The position numbers were made by a program, and so were the translations under genes. The notes beneath the pieces were generated by a model. That model saw nothing but the letters and a program-made list of their open reading frames with translations, had not been told where the DNA came from and searched no databases. This document shows positions 28,301 to 37,600 of a DNA stretch of 64,000 nt, piece by piece. Source of the DNA: Luteococcus japonicus (GTDB taxonomy: Bacteria; Actinomycetota; Actinomycetes; Propionibacteriales; Propionibacteriaceae). Every line of letters begins with the position of its first letter. The stretch's first letter is position 1. Location: assembly GCF_003752415.1 (NCBI RefSeq), contig NZ_RKHG01000001.1, positions 1 through 64,000 of the forward strand, in the 5' to 3' direction.

Positions 28301-28628
28301 CAGACAGGGTGCCTTCGGCCACCTGGCACCGGGGGAACACCGGGTGGGCGGGGCAGAGCTGGTCTACCTGCGCAAGCAGGACGGCCAGCTGCCGTGGCCG
28401 AAGGTCCTCACCCAGGCATCCCTGGACGACGCGCCCCACGGCCGTGCCGTCGACGCGGACAGTGCCGCCGAGCAGCCGCATGACACGTGGGTCCACGAGC
28501 ACTTGTCCCGTGCTGTACACACGATCCGCGACGAACGTTTCCCCGCCAGCCGGTGCGAGCGGTGCACCTTTTGCCCCTTCGCCCTCAGCTGCCCCGCCAT
28601 GCGCACCGAACAGGAGGTCGGCCGATGA
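25356..28628 (+). CDS. adnA: AdnA subunit of the AdnAB helicase-nuclease
   Basis: About 1,090 residues from ATG 25356 (a GTG at 25341 is the alternative). The N-terminal UvrD/PcrA-type motor has Walker A VAGGPGTGKTTTL, TVHGFCHALV, the Walker B-like VHVDEYAECDPAQIG, HRAKGQQWPLVVV and LFHLACSRASQTLVV. The C-terminal RecB-like nuclease has LRGSVDRLERD and IVDFKTGRH with the catalytic Asp and Lys. Four Cys residues (DCPRQW near residue 829, then RCERCTFCPFALSCP near 1066-1079) are placed like the iron-sulfur cluster that frames AddB/AdnA-type nucleases. In mycobacteria AdnAB resects double-strand breaks for recombination. The stop overlaps the adnB ATG (ATGA). Confidence 0.9.
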   Translation: MVDVAERRFTLTPALRPKERPVELDEAQLRVVTHRGTPGQGNALLVAGGPGTGKTTTLVESVAARASDQDLTPHLVLTWSRPAAQELRARLVRRVGRSQVAPKVMTVHGFCHALVRRFADTELFQGEVRLLTAPEQEFRVRELLAGHDTTGWPQDLLAASGTRTFATEVRAVLARTRQLGMDPADVVAAGRAARRPEWVAVGGFFDDYLDVLDAEGVLDYPELVHRSRLLLLEPEVRRALASELVSVHVDEYAECDPAQIGLLADLAGLGLDVLAFADPSTTVFAFRGADLRGVVDFGRAFAREGVETARINLETDHRHAVEVARACALVAARLPTNGAAPTASAHGSAPKGRVRARVHETFGSMVEHVAELLRQAHLEDGLDWHDMAVMTRSGRGDLPALARGLQAAGVPIEVAGDEIALAEELAVRPLLLGLEAAVDLARGQDPEPDAIARLLRSPLGGMDSLALRRLARILRSHELDLDTGDDQAARLLAALPSSQLVSELVCDPERAEVFADDEGNLPPEVRRAAQLGRLMAQVAGVVARGGSAHVALWQLWSGTRWPEALRDQALAGDDASARAHRDMDAVCALFDLAARDSQLVGDKGVRALVAEVAGQAIPADTSRESDLTDRGVRLVTAHRAKGQQWPLVVVVGVQEGTWPNLTRRGTLLEPDRLTPDGVLPPSPTSGVLAEERRLFHLACSRASQTLVVCAVEGVEGEGDQPSRFLSELGVSVEQVPGRSRRPMTLPAVVAELRRVSTDPAVAPGLREAAAVRLALLADQTDRDGRPLVPSASPGSWWGINDYSQAEAAVMDPQAPITLSGSQVEALLDCPRQWFLARQARAEAQRGSAASLGSVVHVLAQHALSDGLDPDEMAAHLDDVWEQIRFDAQWLSASERVEAESALERFTAWAEQMDSREVLGVEVDFETTVEVDGERVKLRGSVDRLERDSQGRLRIVDFKTGRHVPTQARVDEMDQLGIYQLAARQGAFGHLAPGEHRVGGAELVYLRKQDGQLPWPKVLTQASLDDAPHGRAVDADSAAEQPHDTWVHEHLSRAVHTIRDERFPASRCERCTFCPFALSCPAMRTEQEVGR

Positions 28629-31600
28629 GCCTGACCAGCATCACCGCCGCCGGGCGTCGCCGGAGGCTGACCAGCACAGACGAGCTGTGCGAGGCCCTCG
28701 GGATCACCTTCTCCGAGGAGCAGCTGGCGGCCATCACCGCGCCGCTGACGCCGGCCGTCATCATCGCCGGCGCCGGCTCCGGCAAGACGACGGTGATGGC
28801 GGCCCGCGTGGTCTGGCTGGTGGGCACCGGACAGGTGGCGCCCCAGCAGGTACTGGGGCTGACCTTCACCCGCAAGGCAGCGGCGGAGCTGGGGCTGCGC
28901 GTGCGAGCCGCCCTGGTCAAGGCCGGCGTCCTCGATCCCGACGGGGAGGATGCCGACGGGGAGGAGGTCATCATGACCTACGACTCGTTCGCCGCGCGCC
29001 TGGTCAACGAGCACGGCCTGCGGATCGGCGTCGAGACGGACCCGATGATGCTCACGGGGGCCTCCCGCTACCGGTTGGCCTCGCGGGTGGTGGGCAATGC
29101 GCCCGGCCCCTTCGAACACATTTCCCGCCTGCGCCCGGCCAGCGTCACCGAGCGGGTGCTGCGGCTGGACGCGGACATGTCCTCCCATCTGGTGGAGCGG
29201 GAACGCGTCACGGAGCATGCCCGGGAATTCCTGTCGCACCTGGAGCAGGCCCCGCTGAACAATCGCGGCAATGTCTACGAGGCGGTCAAGAAGGCTGCGG
29301 CCAATGCGCATGAGCGAGTGGAACTGCTGGACCTGGTGGACGGCTACCAGCAGTTGAAGAGGGAGCTCGGGCTGGTGGAGTTCGCGGACCAGATGGCCGT
29401 CGCCGCGCGGCTGGTTCGCCGCGTGCCCGGAGTGTCCTTTGCCCTCCGGGCACGCTTCCGCGTCGTCCTCCTCGACGAGTACCAGGACACCTCCTCAGCC
29501 CAGGCGCAGCTGCTGCATGGACTGTTCGCCGGGGAGGAGGTGGCCGTGGGCAGGGGACATGCCGTCACGGCGGTCGGTGATCCCTTCCAGGCCATCTACG
29601 GGTGGCGCGGTGCTGCGGCCAGCAACATCCTGCAGTTCGCTGAGGAGTTCCGGCAGGCCGACGGCAGTCCGGCCGACTCCTACAACCTGAGCGTGAACCG
29701 GCGCAGTGGCCAACGGATCCTCGACGTCGCCAATGTGGTGGCCGCGCCGCTGCGGGAGGACCCGCTGCTGGTGCGCGACGGTCACGAGGCCATCCAGCTG
29801 GTGGCGCCACCCGAGAAGTCGGGCGGCACGGTGCGGGCCGCCACCTTCGAGACCTGGCCGCAGGAAGTGGCCTGGATCGCGGACCAGGTGGTGGCCGACG
29901 GGCACACCGGCGCACGGCGCGGTGCCGAGCCCGACTGGGCCCGGATCGCGGTGCTTGTGCGGCGCAATGCCGACATCGCGCCGCTCTTCTCCGCCCTGGT
30001 GCAGCGCGACGTTCCGGTCGAGATCGTCGGACTGGGAGGCTTGCTGAAGCTGCCGGAGGTGGCCGACGTGGTGGCCACCCTCACCCTGGTCAATGACGTC
30101 ACCGCCAACCCCGAGGTGGTGCGCCTGCTGACGGGCCCGCGCTGGCGGATCGGGGAACGAGACCTGGCCCTGCTCGGTGCGCGGGCCGGCGAGCTGGCGC
30201 GTGAATCGCGCCCCGCCCGGCCCGATGACCCGGACCTGCACAGTGACCTGGCCGAGGCGATCGCCGAGGTCGACCCCGCCGAGGCGGTCTGTCTCCTGGA
30301 CGCCGTCGACAATCCCGGGCAGACGCCGCTGAGCGAGCAGGCCCGCGAACGGCTGGCGGGCTTCAGCCAGGAGCTCGCCGGCTTGCGTCGGCACGCGGAC
30401 GAGCCCGTCACCGAGCTGGTGCGACGGGTTGTCAACACCCTGGGACTGGACGTGGAACTGTCCGCCACCGAGGAGCTGGCCCGCAGCAACCGGCGCAGCC
30501 AGCTGGCCACCTTCGCGGATGCCGTCGCGGAGTACACCGATGTGGACGGTGATGCCTCCCTGTCCGGCCTGCTGGCCTGGTTGGATGCCGAGCTGGAACA
30601 CGGGGCGGGCCTCGAACAGGCCACTCCGAGCGAGCGCAATTCGGTCAAGTTGCTCACCGTGCACCGCTCCAAGGGGCTCGAGTGGGATGTGGTATACCTG
30701 CCATCCCTGGTGGACGGTGTCTTCCCCTCGGACCGGGTGACGGACAACTGGACGAAGAATGCGGCCGTGCTGCCCGCCGAGCTGCGCGGCGACGCCGACG
30801 CCATTCCCCAGCTCGGCGACGTCACCAATGCCGCCTTCACCCAGTACGGCAAGGACCTCAAGGAGGCACAGGTCCGCTCGGAGGACCGGCTCGCCTATGT
30901 GGCCGTCACCCGGGCCCGGGACCAGCTGACCGCCAGTGCCCACAGCTGGCGCCCCGGCGCCGCCCGGCCCCGCAAGCCCGCGAGCTACCTGGCTGCGGTG
31001 ATGGCTGAGGCCGAGCGACAGGGCCAGGTGCTGGCCGTGGCCCCGCCCGTCGCCGACGAGAACCCCGCCACCTCGCCCAATGCCCGGGTCGAGTGGCCCG
31101 CCCCGCCGGACCCCGAGGCGCGGGAACGACGCCTGCTCGCCGCGGAACTGGTGGAGCAGGCGCGGCAACGCAATCTCACCACGGGCTCCTATGAGGCCGG
31201 GGACCACCAGTTGACGCTCGACCACGAGGCGCTCGTGGCCCGCTGGGACGCGGAGATCGAGCAACTGCTCACGGAGGCACACACGATGGGGGCCGAGGAG
31301 GTGCGGGTACCGATGCCCTCCGCGATGTCAGCCTCCGCGCTGATGGCGGCTCGCCGTGACCCGCAGGCCTTCGCCGCGTCATTGGTGCGTCCTGTCCCAC
31401 GGCCTGCCTCGCCGGCCGCAAGCCTCGGCACCCGATTCCACGAGTGGGTGGAGAAGCGCTTCGGAGTGGTCAGCCTGGTGGACCCCGACGACTGGCCGAG
31501 CACCGAACTCACCGAGTCGGACCTGGCCCTGCATCGCCTCGTGCGGGCCTTCGAACAGGGACCCTATGCGGACAGGCAGCCGCTGGCCGTCGAGGTGCCC

Positions 31601-31915
31601 TTCGTGCTGGTGCTGGGCGACAGCCTGCTCCGCGGCCGGATCGATGCTGTCTACGAGGGTCCTCCCGGAGGCGACTTCGACTATCAGCTGGTGGACTGGA
31701 AGACGGCTCGCCAGCCGAGTGACCCCACCCAGCTGGCCATCTACCGGATCGCCTGGGCACAGGCCAAGGGCATCGAGCCCGAGCGCGTCGATGCCGTCTT
31801 CCATCATGTGCTGAGCGGCGAGGTGGAACGGCCGCAGCCCCTGGCCACGAAGGAGGAGCTGCTGCAGATGGCGCGCGGGGGATCCCTGCCCGGCGCCGTC
31901 GAGCGGGGCGAGTAA
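28625..31915 (+). CDS. adnB: AdnB subunit of the AdnAB helicase-nuclease
   Basis: A 1,096-residue second motor-nuclease subunit starting at the overlapping ATG. Motor motifs are FSEEQLAAITAPL (Q motif), AGAGSGKTTVMAARV, GLTFTRKAAAEL, VVLLDEYQDTSSAQ, GDPFQAIYGWRGA, TVHRSKGLEWDVVYLPSL and LAYVAVTRARDQL, all fully canonical. The C-terminal nuclease has LRGRIDAVYEG and YQLVDWKTARQ. It lacks the iron-sulfur Cys set seen in AdnA. The length matches the mycobacterial AdnB closely. nudC begins 11 bp after the stop. Confidence 0.9.
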   Translation: MSLTSITAAGRRRRLTSTDELCEALGITFSEEQLAAITAPLTPAVIIAGAGSGKTTVMAARVVWLVGTGQVAPQQVLGLTFTRKAAAELGLRVRAALVKAGVLDPDGEDADGEEVIMTYDSFAARLVNEHGLRIGVETDPMMLTGASRYRLASRVVGNAPGPFEHISRLRPASVTERVLRLDADMSSHLVERERVTEHAREFLSHLEQAPLNNRGNVYEAVKKAAANAHERVELLDLVDGYQQLKRELGLVEFADQMAVAARLVRRVPGVSFALRARFRVVLLDEYQDTSSAQAQLLHGLFAGEEVAVGRGHAVTAVGDPFQAIYGWRGAAASNILQFAEEFRQADGSPADSYNLSVNRRSGQRILDVANVVAAPLREDPLLVRDGHEAIQLVAPPEKSGGTVRAATFETWPQEVAWIADQVVADGHTGARRGAEPDWARIAVLVRRNADIAPLFSALVQRDVPVEIVGLGGLLKLPEVADVVATLTLVNDVTANPEVVRLLTGPRWRIGERDLALLGARAGELARESRPARPDDPDLHSDLAEAIAEVDPAEAVCLLDAVDNPGQTPLSEQARERLAGFSQELAGLRRHADEPVTELVRRVVNTLGLDVELSATEELARSNRRSQLATFADAVAEYTDVDGDASLSGLLAWLDAELEHGAGLEQATPSERNSVKLLTVHRSKGLEWDVVYLPSLVDGVFPSDRVTDNWTKNAAVLPAELRGDADAIPQLGDVTNAAFTQYGKDLKEAQVRSEDRLAYVAVTRARDQLTASAHSWRPGAARPRKPASYLAAVMAEAERQGQVLAVAPPVADENPATSPNARVEWPAPPDPEARERRLLAAELVEQARQRNLTTGSYEAGDHQLTLDHEALVARWDAEIEQLLTEAHTMGAEEVRVPMPSAMSASALMAARRDPQAFAASLVRPVPRPASPAASLGTRFHEWVEKRFGVVSLVDPDDWPSTELTESDLALHRLVRAFEQGPYADRQPLAVEVPFVLVLGDSLLRGRIDAVYEGPPGGDFDYQLVDWKTARQPSDPTQLAIYRIAWAQAKGIEPERVDAVFHHVLSGEVERPQPLATKEELLQMARGGSLPGAVERGE

Positions 31916-31925
31916 CGTCGAGGAC

Positions 31926-32807
31926 GTGACCGGAGCCTGGAACCTGACCCCACTGCTGGACCGCCTCGGGGCCGTGCGTGGGCATCCCGACGAACTCGAA
32001 GCCCTCTGGGCCTCGCCGACGGCACGCCTGCTGGTGGTCGACGAGCGAGGTGCGGTGTCGGGCGATCCACTGGGCGAGCCCGTCGGCGAACTCGGACAGG
32101 CCTACGACCCCGTGCGTGATGTGCTGCTGGGCCGCGTGGGGGATGCGCAGGAGGCCGTCATCTGGTTTGCCCGCCGCGGGAGCGTCGACGGGGGCCGGAC
32201 CCTGCGTGAGTCGGCCTTCGACGGGGCCGACCTGGAGGTCGTCACCGCGGCGACGGCGGTGCTGGCCTGGCATGACGCGGCCCGGCACTGCGAGCGATGC
32301 GGTGCACCCAGCGTGATGGCCCACGGAGGCTTCCAGCGGCACTGCACCGGCTGTGACCGGGAGATCTTCCCGCGTACGGACCCGGCGATGATCGTCGCCG
32401 TCCTCGATGAGCAGGACCGCTTGCTGCTCGCCCACCAGGCCAGCTGGCCCGAGGGACGCGTCTCCATCCTGGCCGGCTTCCTGGAGGCGGGGGAAAGCGG
32501 CGAACACGCCGTGGTCCGCGAGGTGGCGGAGGAGTCCGGGCTCCAGGTCACCGAGGCACGTTTCCTGTCCAGCCAGCCGTGGCCCTACCCTCGCTCGCTG
32601 ATGCTGGGCTTCGTCGCCCGCGCCGGGGGCAGGGTGCAGGTGGACGGGGCTGAGATTGCCTGGGCCACCTGGTACACCCGCGACGAGCTCAGCAAGGCCA
32701 TCGCGGATGGCCTGACCCTTCCGGGCCAGGGCTCCATCGCCGGGCGGATCATCCGCGCCTGGCGTGAGGGCTGGTTGCCCGCTCCCGAGGATGCCCTGCG
32801 GATCTGA
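31926..32807 (+). CDS. nudC: NAD(+) diphosphatase NudC
   Basis: A 293-residue Nudix hydrolase from GTG 31926. It splits NADH/NAD+ to NMN(H) and AMP, and NudC enzymes also remove NAD caps from RNA. The zinc ribbon is HCERCGAPS...HCTGCDREIFPR. The Nudix box is GFLEAGESGEHAVVREVAEESGL, and the NADH-specific SQPWPYPRSLM motif follows. It follows adnB directly and converges on recD. nudC next to adnB and near uvrD2 is also the mycobacterial arrangement. Confidence 0.93.
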   Translation: MTGAWNLTPLLDRLGAVRGHPDELEALWASPTARLLVVDERGAVSGDPLGEPVGELGQAYDPVRDVLLGRVGDAQEAVIWFARRGSVDGGRTLRESAFDGADLEVVTAATAVLAWHDAARHCERCGAPSVMAHGGFQRHCTGCDREIFPRTDPAMIVAVLDEQDRLLLAHQASWPEGRVSILAGFLEAGESGEHAVVREVAEESGLQVTEARFLSSQPWPYPRSLMLGFVARAGGRVQVDGAEIAWATWYTRDELSKAIADGLTLPGQGSIAGRIIRAWREGWLPAPEDALRI

Positions 32808-32826
32808 CCAGCCGAGGGCGCCGGGG

Positions 32827-34653
32827 TCACCAGCCGCGGCCGAGCCCGGAGGCGCGCACCGCCGGGGAGTCGATGGCCTTGCGGACCGCCTCTGCCTCGC
32901 CGACCAGCCGGACCCCGTGACTGGCGCGTGTCACCGCCGTGTAGAGCAGTTCCCGGGTCAACAGCGAGGACTCGGCCGGCGGCAGCACCACCGTCACGTG
33001 CCGGAACTGGCTGCCCTGTGCCTTGTGCACCGTCATCGCGTGAAGGCTGGTGACCGCATCCAGCAGAAAGGGCGAGAAGATCCGGGACTGGTGCGCACTG
33101 CCGATGGCGGCGCGCACGCCGCCCGTCGTGTTCACCACGACGCCGGAGTCTCCATTGGACAGCTCCAGGTCCCGCAGGTTCTGGGTGACCAGCAGCGGCC
33201 GGCCGAGGTACCACTCGCCGCCACTGCCATAGCCCTCCACCTCGCGACGCAGCGCGTCCTCCACCATCCGACCCCACCGGGTGACCCCCCAGCGCCCCTC
33301 GCGGTGCGCGCACAGGAGGCGGTGCTCGTCCAGCGACTCCAGAGCGGCGGCAACATCACCATGGACGGCCGCCCGGTGCACACCCTGCCCGGCGTGCAGG
33401 ACCTGCTGATGCACCTCGGGCAGGTCCTCGAGCCGCAGGCCACCGGCGTGGGTGTTCACCAGGGAGACGTCGCCGCCCGCGGCCAACAGCCCCAGGGCGG
33501 TCTCGGTCTGCCCGGTGCGGATCGCCTCCGCCAGGTCCGCGATGCCGCGCCCGAAGCGCCAGGTGTGGGTCAGCACGGTGACGCTGCCGCGGTGACGACG
33601 GCAGGCATCGGGCAGTGCCGCGGCCCGCACCAGATCGGCCAGCACCGCGCCGGCGTCCACCGAGGTCAGCTGGTTGGGGTCGCCCACCAGAACCAGCCGG
33701 GTGTCGGGCCGCAGACTCTCCAACAGACGAGCCATCATCGGCAGCGAGACCATGGACATCTCGTCGACCACCACCACCTGGTGGGGCAACGGATTGGCCG
33801 GTCCACGCCCGAAGCCCCTGCCGGGGCCCCGCGCGTCCAGCAGCTTGTGAAGGGTGGACGCCGAGGCAATCCGGGGCCGTCGCATGCCGGCCGGAAGCTC
33901 CGCCAGGGCCTGGTCGACGGCCTGCTGCAGACGGGCCGAGGCCTTGCCTGAGGGAGCCGCCAAGGCGATCCGCAGGTCCGTGCCGGACGTCGCCTGCAGC
34001 ACCGCCAACAGCTTCGCCACGGTGGTGGTCTTGCCCGTCCCCGGGCCACCGGCCACGACGCTGGTCCACTCCAGGGCGGCGTGGCGGGCGGCTTCGCGCT
34101 GGAAGTCTGCCTCTCCGGCGTCCAGGCCATGCCCGTCGAACAGTGCGCCCAGGACATGCTCGAGCTGCTCGGGATCCACCGCGGGCACGGGTTGGGCGGC
34201 GCGCTCGTCCAGCCGCTTGCGCACCGTGCACTCCTCGGCCCAGTAGCGCTCCAGGTAGAGCAGGTCATCGGCCAGCCGCAGCGGGCGTTCGTTGATGCCG
34301 ATGTCGAAGCCGTGGGCCACCAAGGTGCTCTGGCACAGTCTCTCAAGCCATTGCGGGGGGTCCGGCCAGGGCAGGGCGTCGACGTCGGTCTCCGGATCCC
34401 GCGCGAGGTCCAGGGCCGGGTCCAGCATCTGCTCGACCACGCGCTCCCGCAGACCGTCGAGGTCCAGGCAGACCGAGCCGAGCCTCAGGGCGCGCACGGT
34501 CAGCGCGGCGGCCAGCAAAACCTGCTGGTCGGTCTCACCGCAGAGCCGGCCCAGCGTCTGGGCGACGTGCACGTCGGGCGCCAGCAGGACCCCGGCGAGA
34601 TTGAACTCCTCCAACAGGCCGTCGGCGGACACGACCTTCTCGAGGCGAGCCAT
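32827..34653 (-). CDS. recD: Exodeoxyribonuclease V alpha subunit RecD
   Basis: A 608-residue 5'-3' helicase subunit of RecBCD. I start at ATG 34653, which shares one base with the recB stop (TGATG). The N-terminal helical RecD domain is followed by VVAGGPGTGKTTTVAKLLA, APSGKASARLQQAV, VVVDEMSMVSLPMMARLL, LVGDPNQLTSVDAGAVL and the C-terminal MTVHKAQGSQFRHV...ELLYTAVTRAS of superfamily 1B helicases. It is the last gene of recC-recB-recD. Confidence 0.95.
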   Translation of the reverse strand: MARLEKVVSADGLLEEFNLAGVLLAPDVHVAQTLGRLCGETDQQVLLAAALTVRALRLGSVCLDLDGLRERVVEQMLDPALDLARDPETDVDALPWPDPPQWLERLCQSTLVAHGFDIGINERPLRLADDLLYLERYWAEECTVRKRLDERAAQPVPAVDPEQLEHVLGALFDGHGLDAGEADFQREAARHAALEWTSVVAGGPGTGKTTTVAKLLAVLQATSGTDLRIALAAPSGKASARLQQAVDQALAELPAGMRRPRIASASTLHKLLDARGPGRGFGRGPANPLPHQVVVVDEMSMVSLPMMARLLESLRPDTRLVLVGDPNQLTSVDAGAVLADLVRAAALPDACRRHRGSVTVLTHTWRFGRGIADLAEAIRTGQTETALGLLAAGGDVSLVNTHAGGLRLEDLPEVHQQVLHAGQGVHRAAVHGDVAAALESLDEHRLLCAHREGRWGVTRWGRMVEDALRREVEGYGSGGEWYLGRPLLVTQNLRDLELSNGDSGVVVNTTGGVRAAIGSAHQSRIFSPFLLDAVTSLHAMTVHKAQGSQFRHVTVVLPPAESSLLTRELLYTAVTRASHGVRLVGEAEAVRKAIDSPAVRASGLGRGW

Positions 34654-37600
34654 CACAGTCCTCCCACCAGGTCCGAGCAACGCTCCACCAGCGCGGTGCT
34701 GGGAAGCCAGGTGAACACGCCGCACGGCATGCCGTCCACGACGGGGGTTCCCTCGCCGGCCATGCCGCGCACGAAGAGGTAGCCGACACCACCCAGGTGG
34801 ATCTCCGGCCGGTAGCCGGGCAGTCGTTGGCGCAGGAATCGGTGCAGCGCGACGCAGTAGAGCAAGGCCTGCAGCGGGTAGTGCGCCTCGATCATGGCCA
34901 CTCGCATCGCCTCGGGAACATAGTGCCGGCAGGTGAGCTGCTCGCCCTCGGCGACGGGGATGCGGTTGGTCTTGTAGTCCACCACCCAGAAGTGCTGGCG
35001 GTCATCGCCGGTGGTCCGCAGTACGGCATCGATGGAGCCGGTCAGGAAGCCATGGAGCGTCTTGTCGGCCACGTCGCTGGCGGCCAGATGGGCCCCGTAG
35101 CGGGCGGCGAAGGCGTCGTCTCCGGTGAGGGCGGGATCCTGCAGGGCCGTGGCGATGTCGGCAAGGTTGGTGAGCCTGCCGCCCCGGGTGCTCGGGCCCA
35201 TCGGCAGCTCGAAGTCCAGCTCCGCCAGCCAGTCGGTGGGAGGGATGTCGCGCAGCCGCAGCCCGTCGGCCACCCGGCCCAGCGGAGTCTCGATCACCTG
35301 CACCAGACCGTCGGCCAGGACCTCGGCATCCAGACCGTCGACGGGTAGCCGCTGAGCCAGGTGGGCGATGTGGCCGGCGATGTCGGCACGCAGGGTGGGA
35401 GATGTGGCGTCGGTCATCTCCAGGACACCGTGCACCAGGCTTCCGAACTGGGTCCCTCCGGGCAACGGGGCCAGGGGAGAGGCGGTCGCGTCGGGCGTGG
35501 TGCCGGCAGCCGGCCCCTCATCCAGCGCGGCCTCGGCCAGGGCATCGTCCAGCACCAAGTGAACCACCGGGTCCTGTCCGATCTCCACCTCGTCGAGCCC
35601 GGCCTGTTCCACCGGGGCGATGCGTTGGCCGTGCACCTCATGGGTGAGTCCGGAATAGGAGGTGCGGCGCCAGGTCTGGTCCACCTCGCGGGTGAAGCTG
35701 CGCGCAGCCATCGTGGAGTGGCGGCTGGGGGCCAGCTCCCGGACCCGTGGCGGAGCCGGCTCCACGGCAACCAGCTGCACCAGCCGACGGTCCAGGCCGG
35801 GGACGTCGGTGGGATCGGCGGGCAGCTCATAGGACAGCTCGGGCGTGGTGCCCGGCCGACGAGGCCCCTGCAGCAAACGGTGCAAGGGGGAACCCTGGGT
35901 ATTGGTCTTCGTGGGCGCCCACCACATCACGAGCCGGGACTTGGCGCGGGTCATGGCCACGTACAGGGTGCGCAGTGACTCGTCGGCCTCCTGGTGCTGG
36001 CGGAAGCGCTGGCGGTGCTGCCACTGGGCATCGACACCGACGTCCAGGACCCGCTCACCGTCCAGGTGCAGCACCGTCGGTTGGCCCGCACGCGCCTCCT
36101 GGTGCGGCATGTTGGCGGCCTCGGGGAGCAGGACGACGGGGAATTCCAGCCCCTTGGCGCCGTGGATGGTCATGATCTGCACGCAGGAGGCATCGGTCTC
36201 CAGCCGACGGGTGCGGTCGTCGTCCTGGCCGTGCTGTGCCTCCTCGATCCGGTCGGCGAGCCATTCGGTGAGGGCCAGCGGGCCCAGCTCGTGGCGCACG
36301 GCGGCCTCATTGAGGAGCTGGGCGATGTGGCGCACGTCGGTCATCAGCCGCTCCCCGTCGTGATGAGTCAGCAGCCGGCGGTAGAGGTCGGTCTGGTCAC
36401 ACAGGGCCTCGAAGACGGCCGGGACCCCCTGTGCATCCAGGATCCGGCCCAAGGTCTTGACCTGCACCGCCAGCTCGGAGACCGATCGCGTGCTCGCCCC
36501 CTGCCCCTCGTCGGCGGCGACGGCGGCAGCCAGCTCCGCTTCCTCCCACCCCACCAGGCAGGTCAGGGCGGCGCGCTTCATGGCCTGCGTGGAGGGATCC
36601 ACCAGGGCGCGGAGCAAGAGCAGCCAGGAGGTGGCCGCCTCGCTGGTCATCACACTGCTGGCACCTCCGAAGACGGCATTGACGCCCATCGACTCCAGGG
36701 ATCGCTTGACCTGTTCCCCCCGCCGGTTGGTGCGCACGAGCACAGCGATGTCGCGGGCCTGGACGGGACGCCAGCCCTCACCCTCCTGCACCTGCCACCC
36801 GTCCTCGAGCAGGCCGACGACCTCCCGGCACAGGTCGGCATCGACGGCACGGGCACCCGCGGTCGCGCCGTGGCCGCCGCGCGGAGCGCCGGTCAGGCAC
36901 CGGACCTTCACCGCCGGGGACGAGGAGGGGCCCGCGATCCTCGGGTTCGTGTGCCGGGCCGTGACGGGGCGGGCGATGATCTGGTCGGATCCCATGGCGG
37001 CCTGCGCGAAGACCTCCAGGACGCCGTCGACGACGGCGGCATCGCTGCGGTGGTTGCTCGGCAGGGTGAAGACCTCGTCGGCCTCGCGCACTGCCTGGAG
37101 GTAGGCGAAGACGTCGGCACCCCGGAAGGCGTAGATGGCCTGCTTCGGGTCGCCGATCAGCACGACGGCGGAACCTTGCCGCACGAAGGCCTCGCGGACG
37201 ATCTCCCACTGCACCGGGTCGGTGTCCTGGAACTCGTCGATGAGCACCAAGGGGTAACGGCTGCTGAGCATCTGGCTTGCCAGGGCGCCGGTGCGGGGGT
37301 GTACCAGCGCGTCACGCAACCTGCTGACCATGTCGTCGAAGGTGTAGATGCCGCTGCGTCGCTTTCGCAGGTCGAACTGGCGGCGGACCTCCGTGGCGAA
37401 GTCCACCCGGTCGCGCGACAGGCCGGTGGCCTCCACCGGCACGAGGCGGGCATCGGGTTCGCGCAGCGCCGCCCGGCCCACCTGGCGATACTGGTCCCAG
37501 GTGGCGAGTTTGCCGGGTTGGGAGGCCTGGCCGTTGACTTCGCGCGCCAGGTAGACGTCGCTGATCACCTGGCGGGCAAGGTCGTCGACATTCTGCACGA

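Noticed and set aside
25785-28520. A 911-codon open frame opposite adnA
   Set aside because: GC-rich antisense shadow of adnA with no recognisable domain; the plus-strand frame has all helicase and nuclease motifs.
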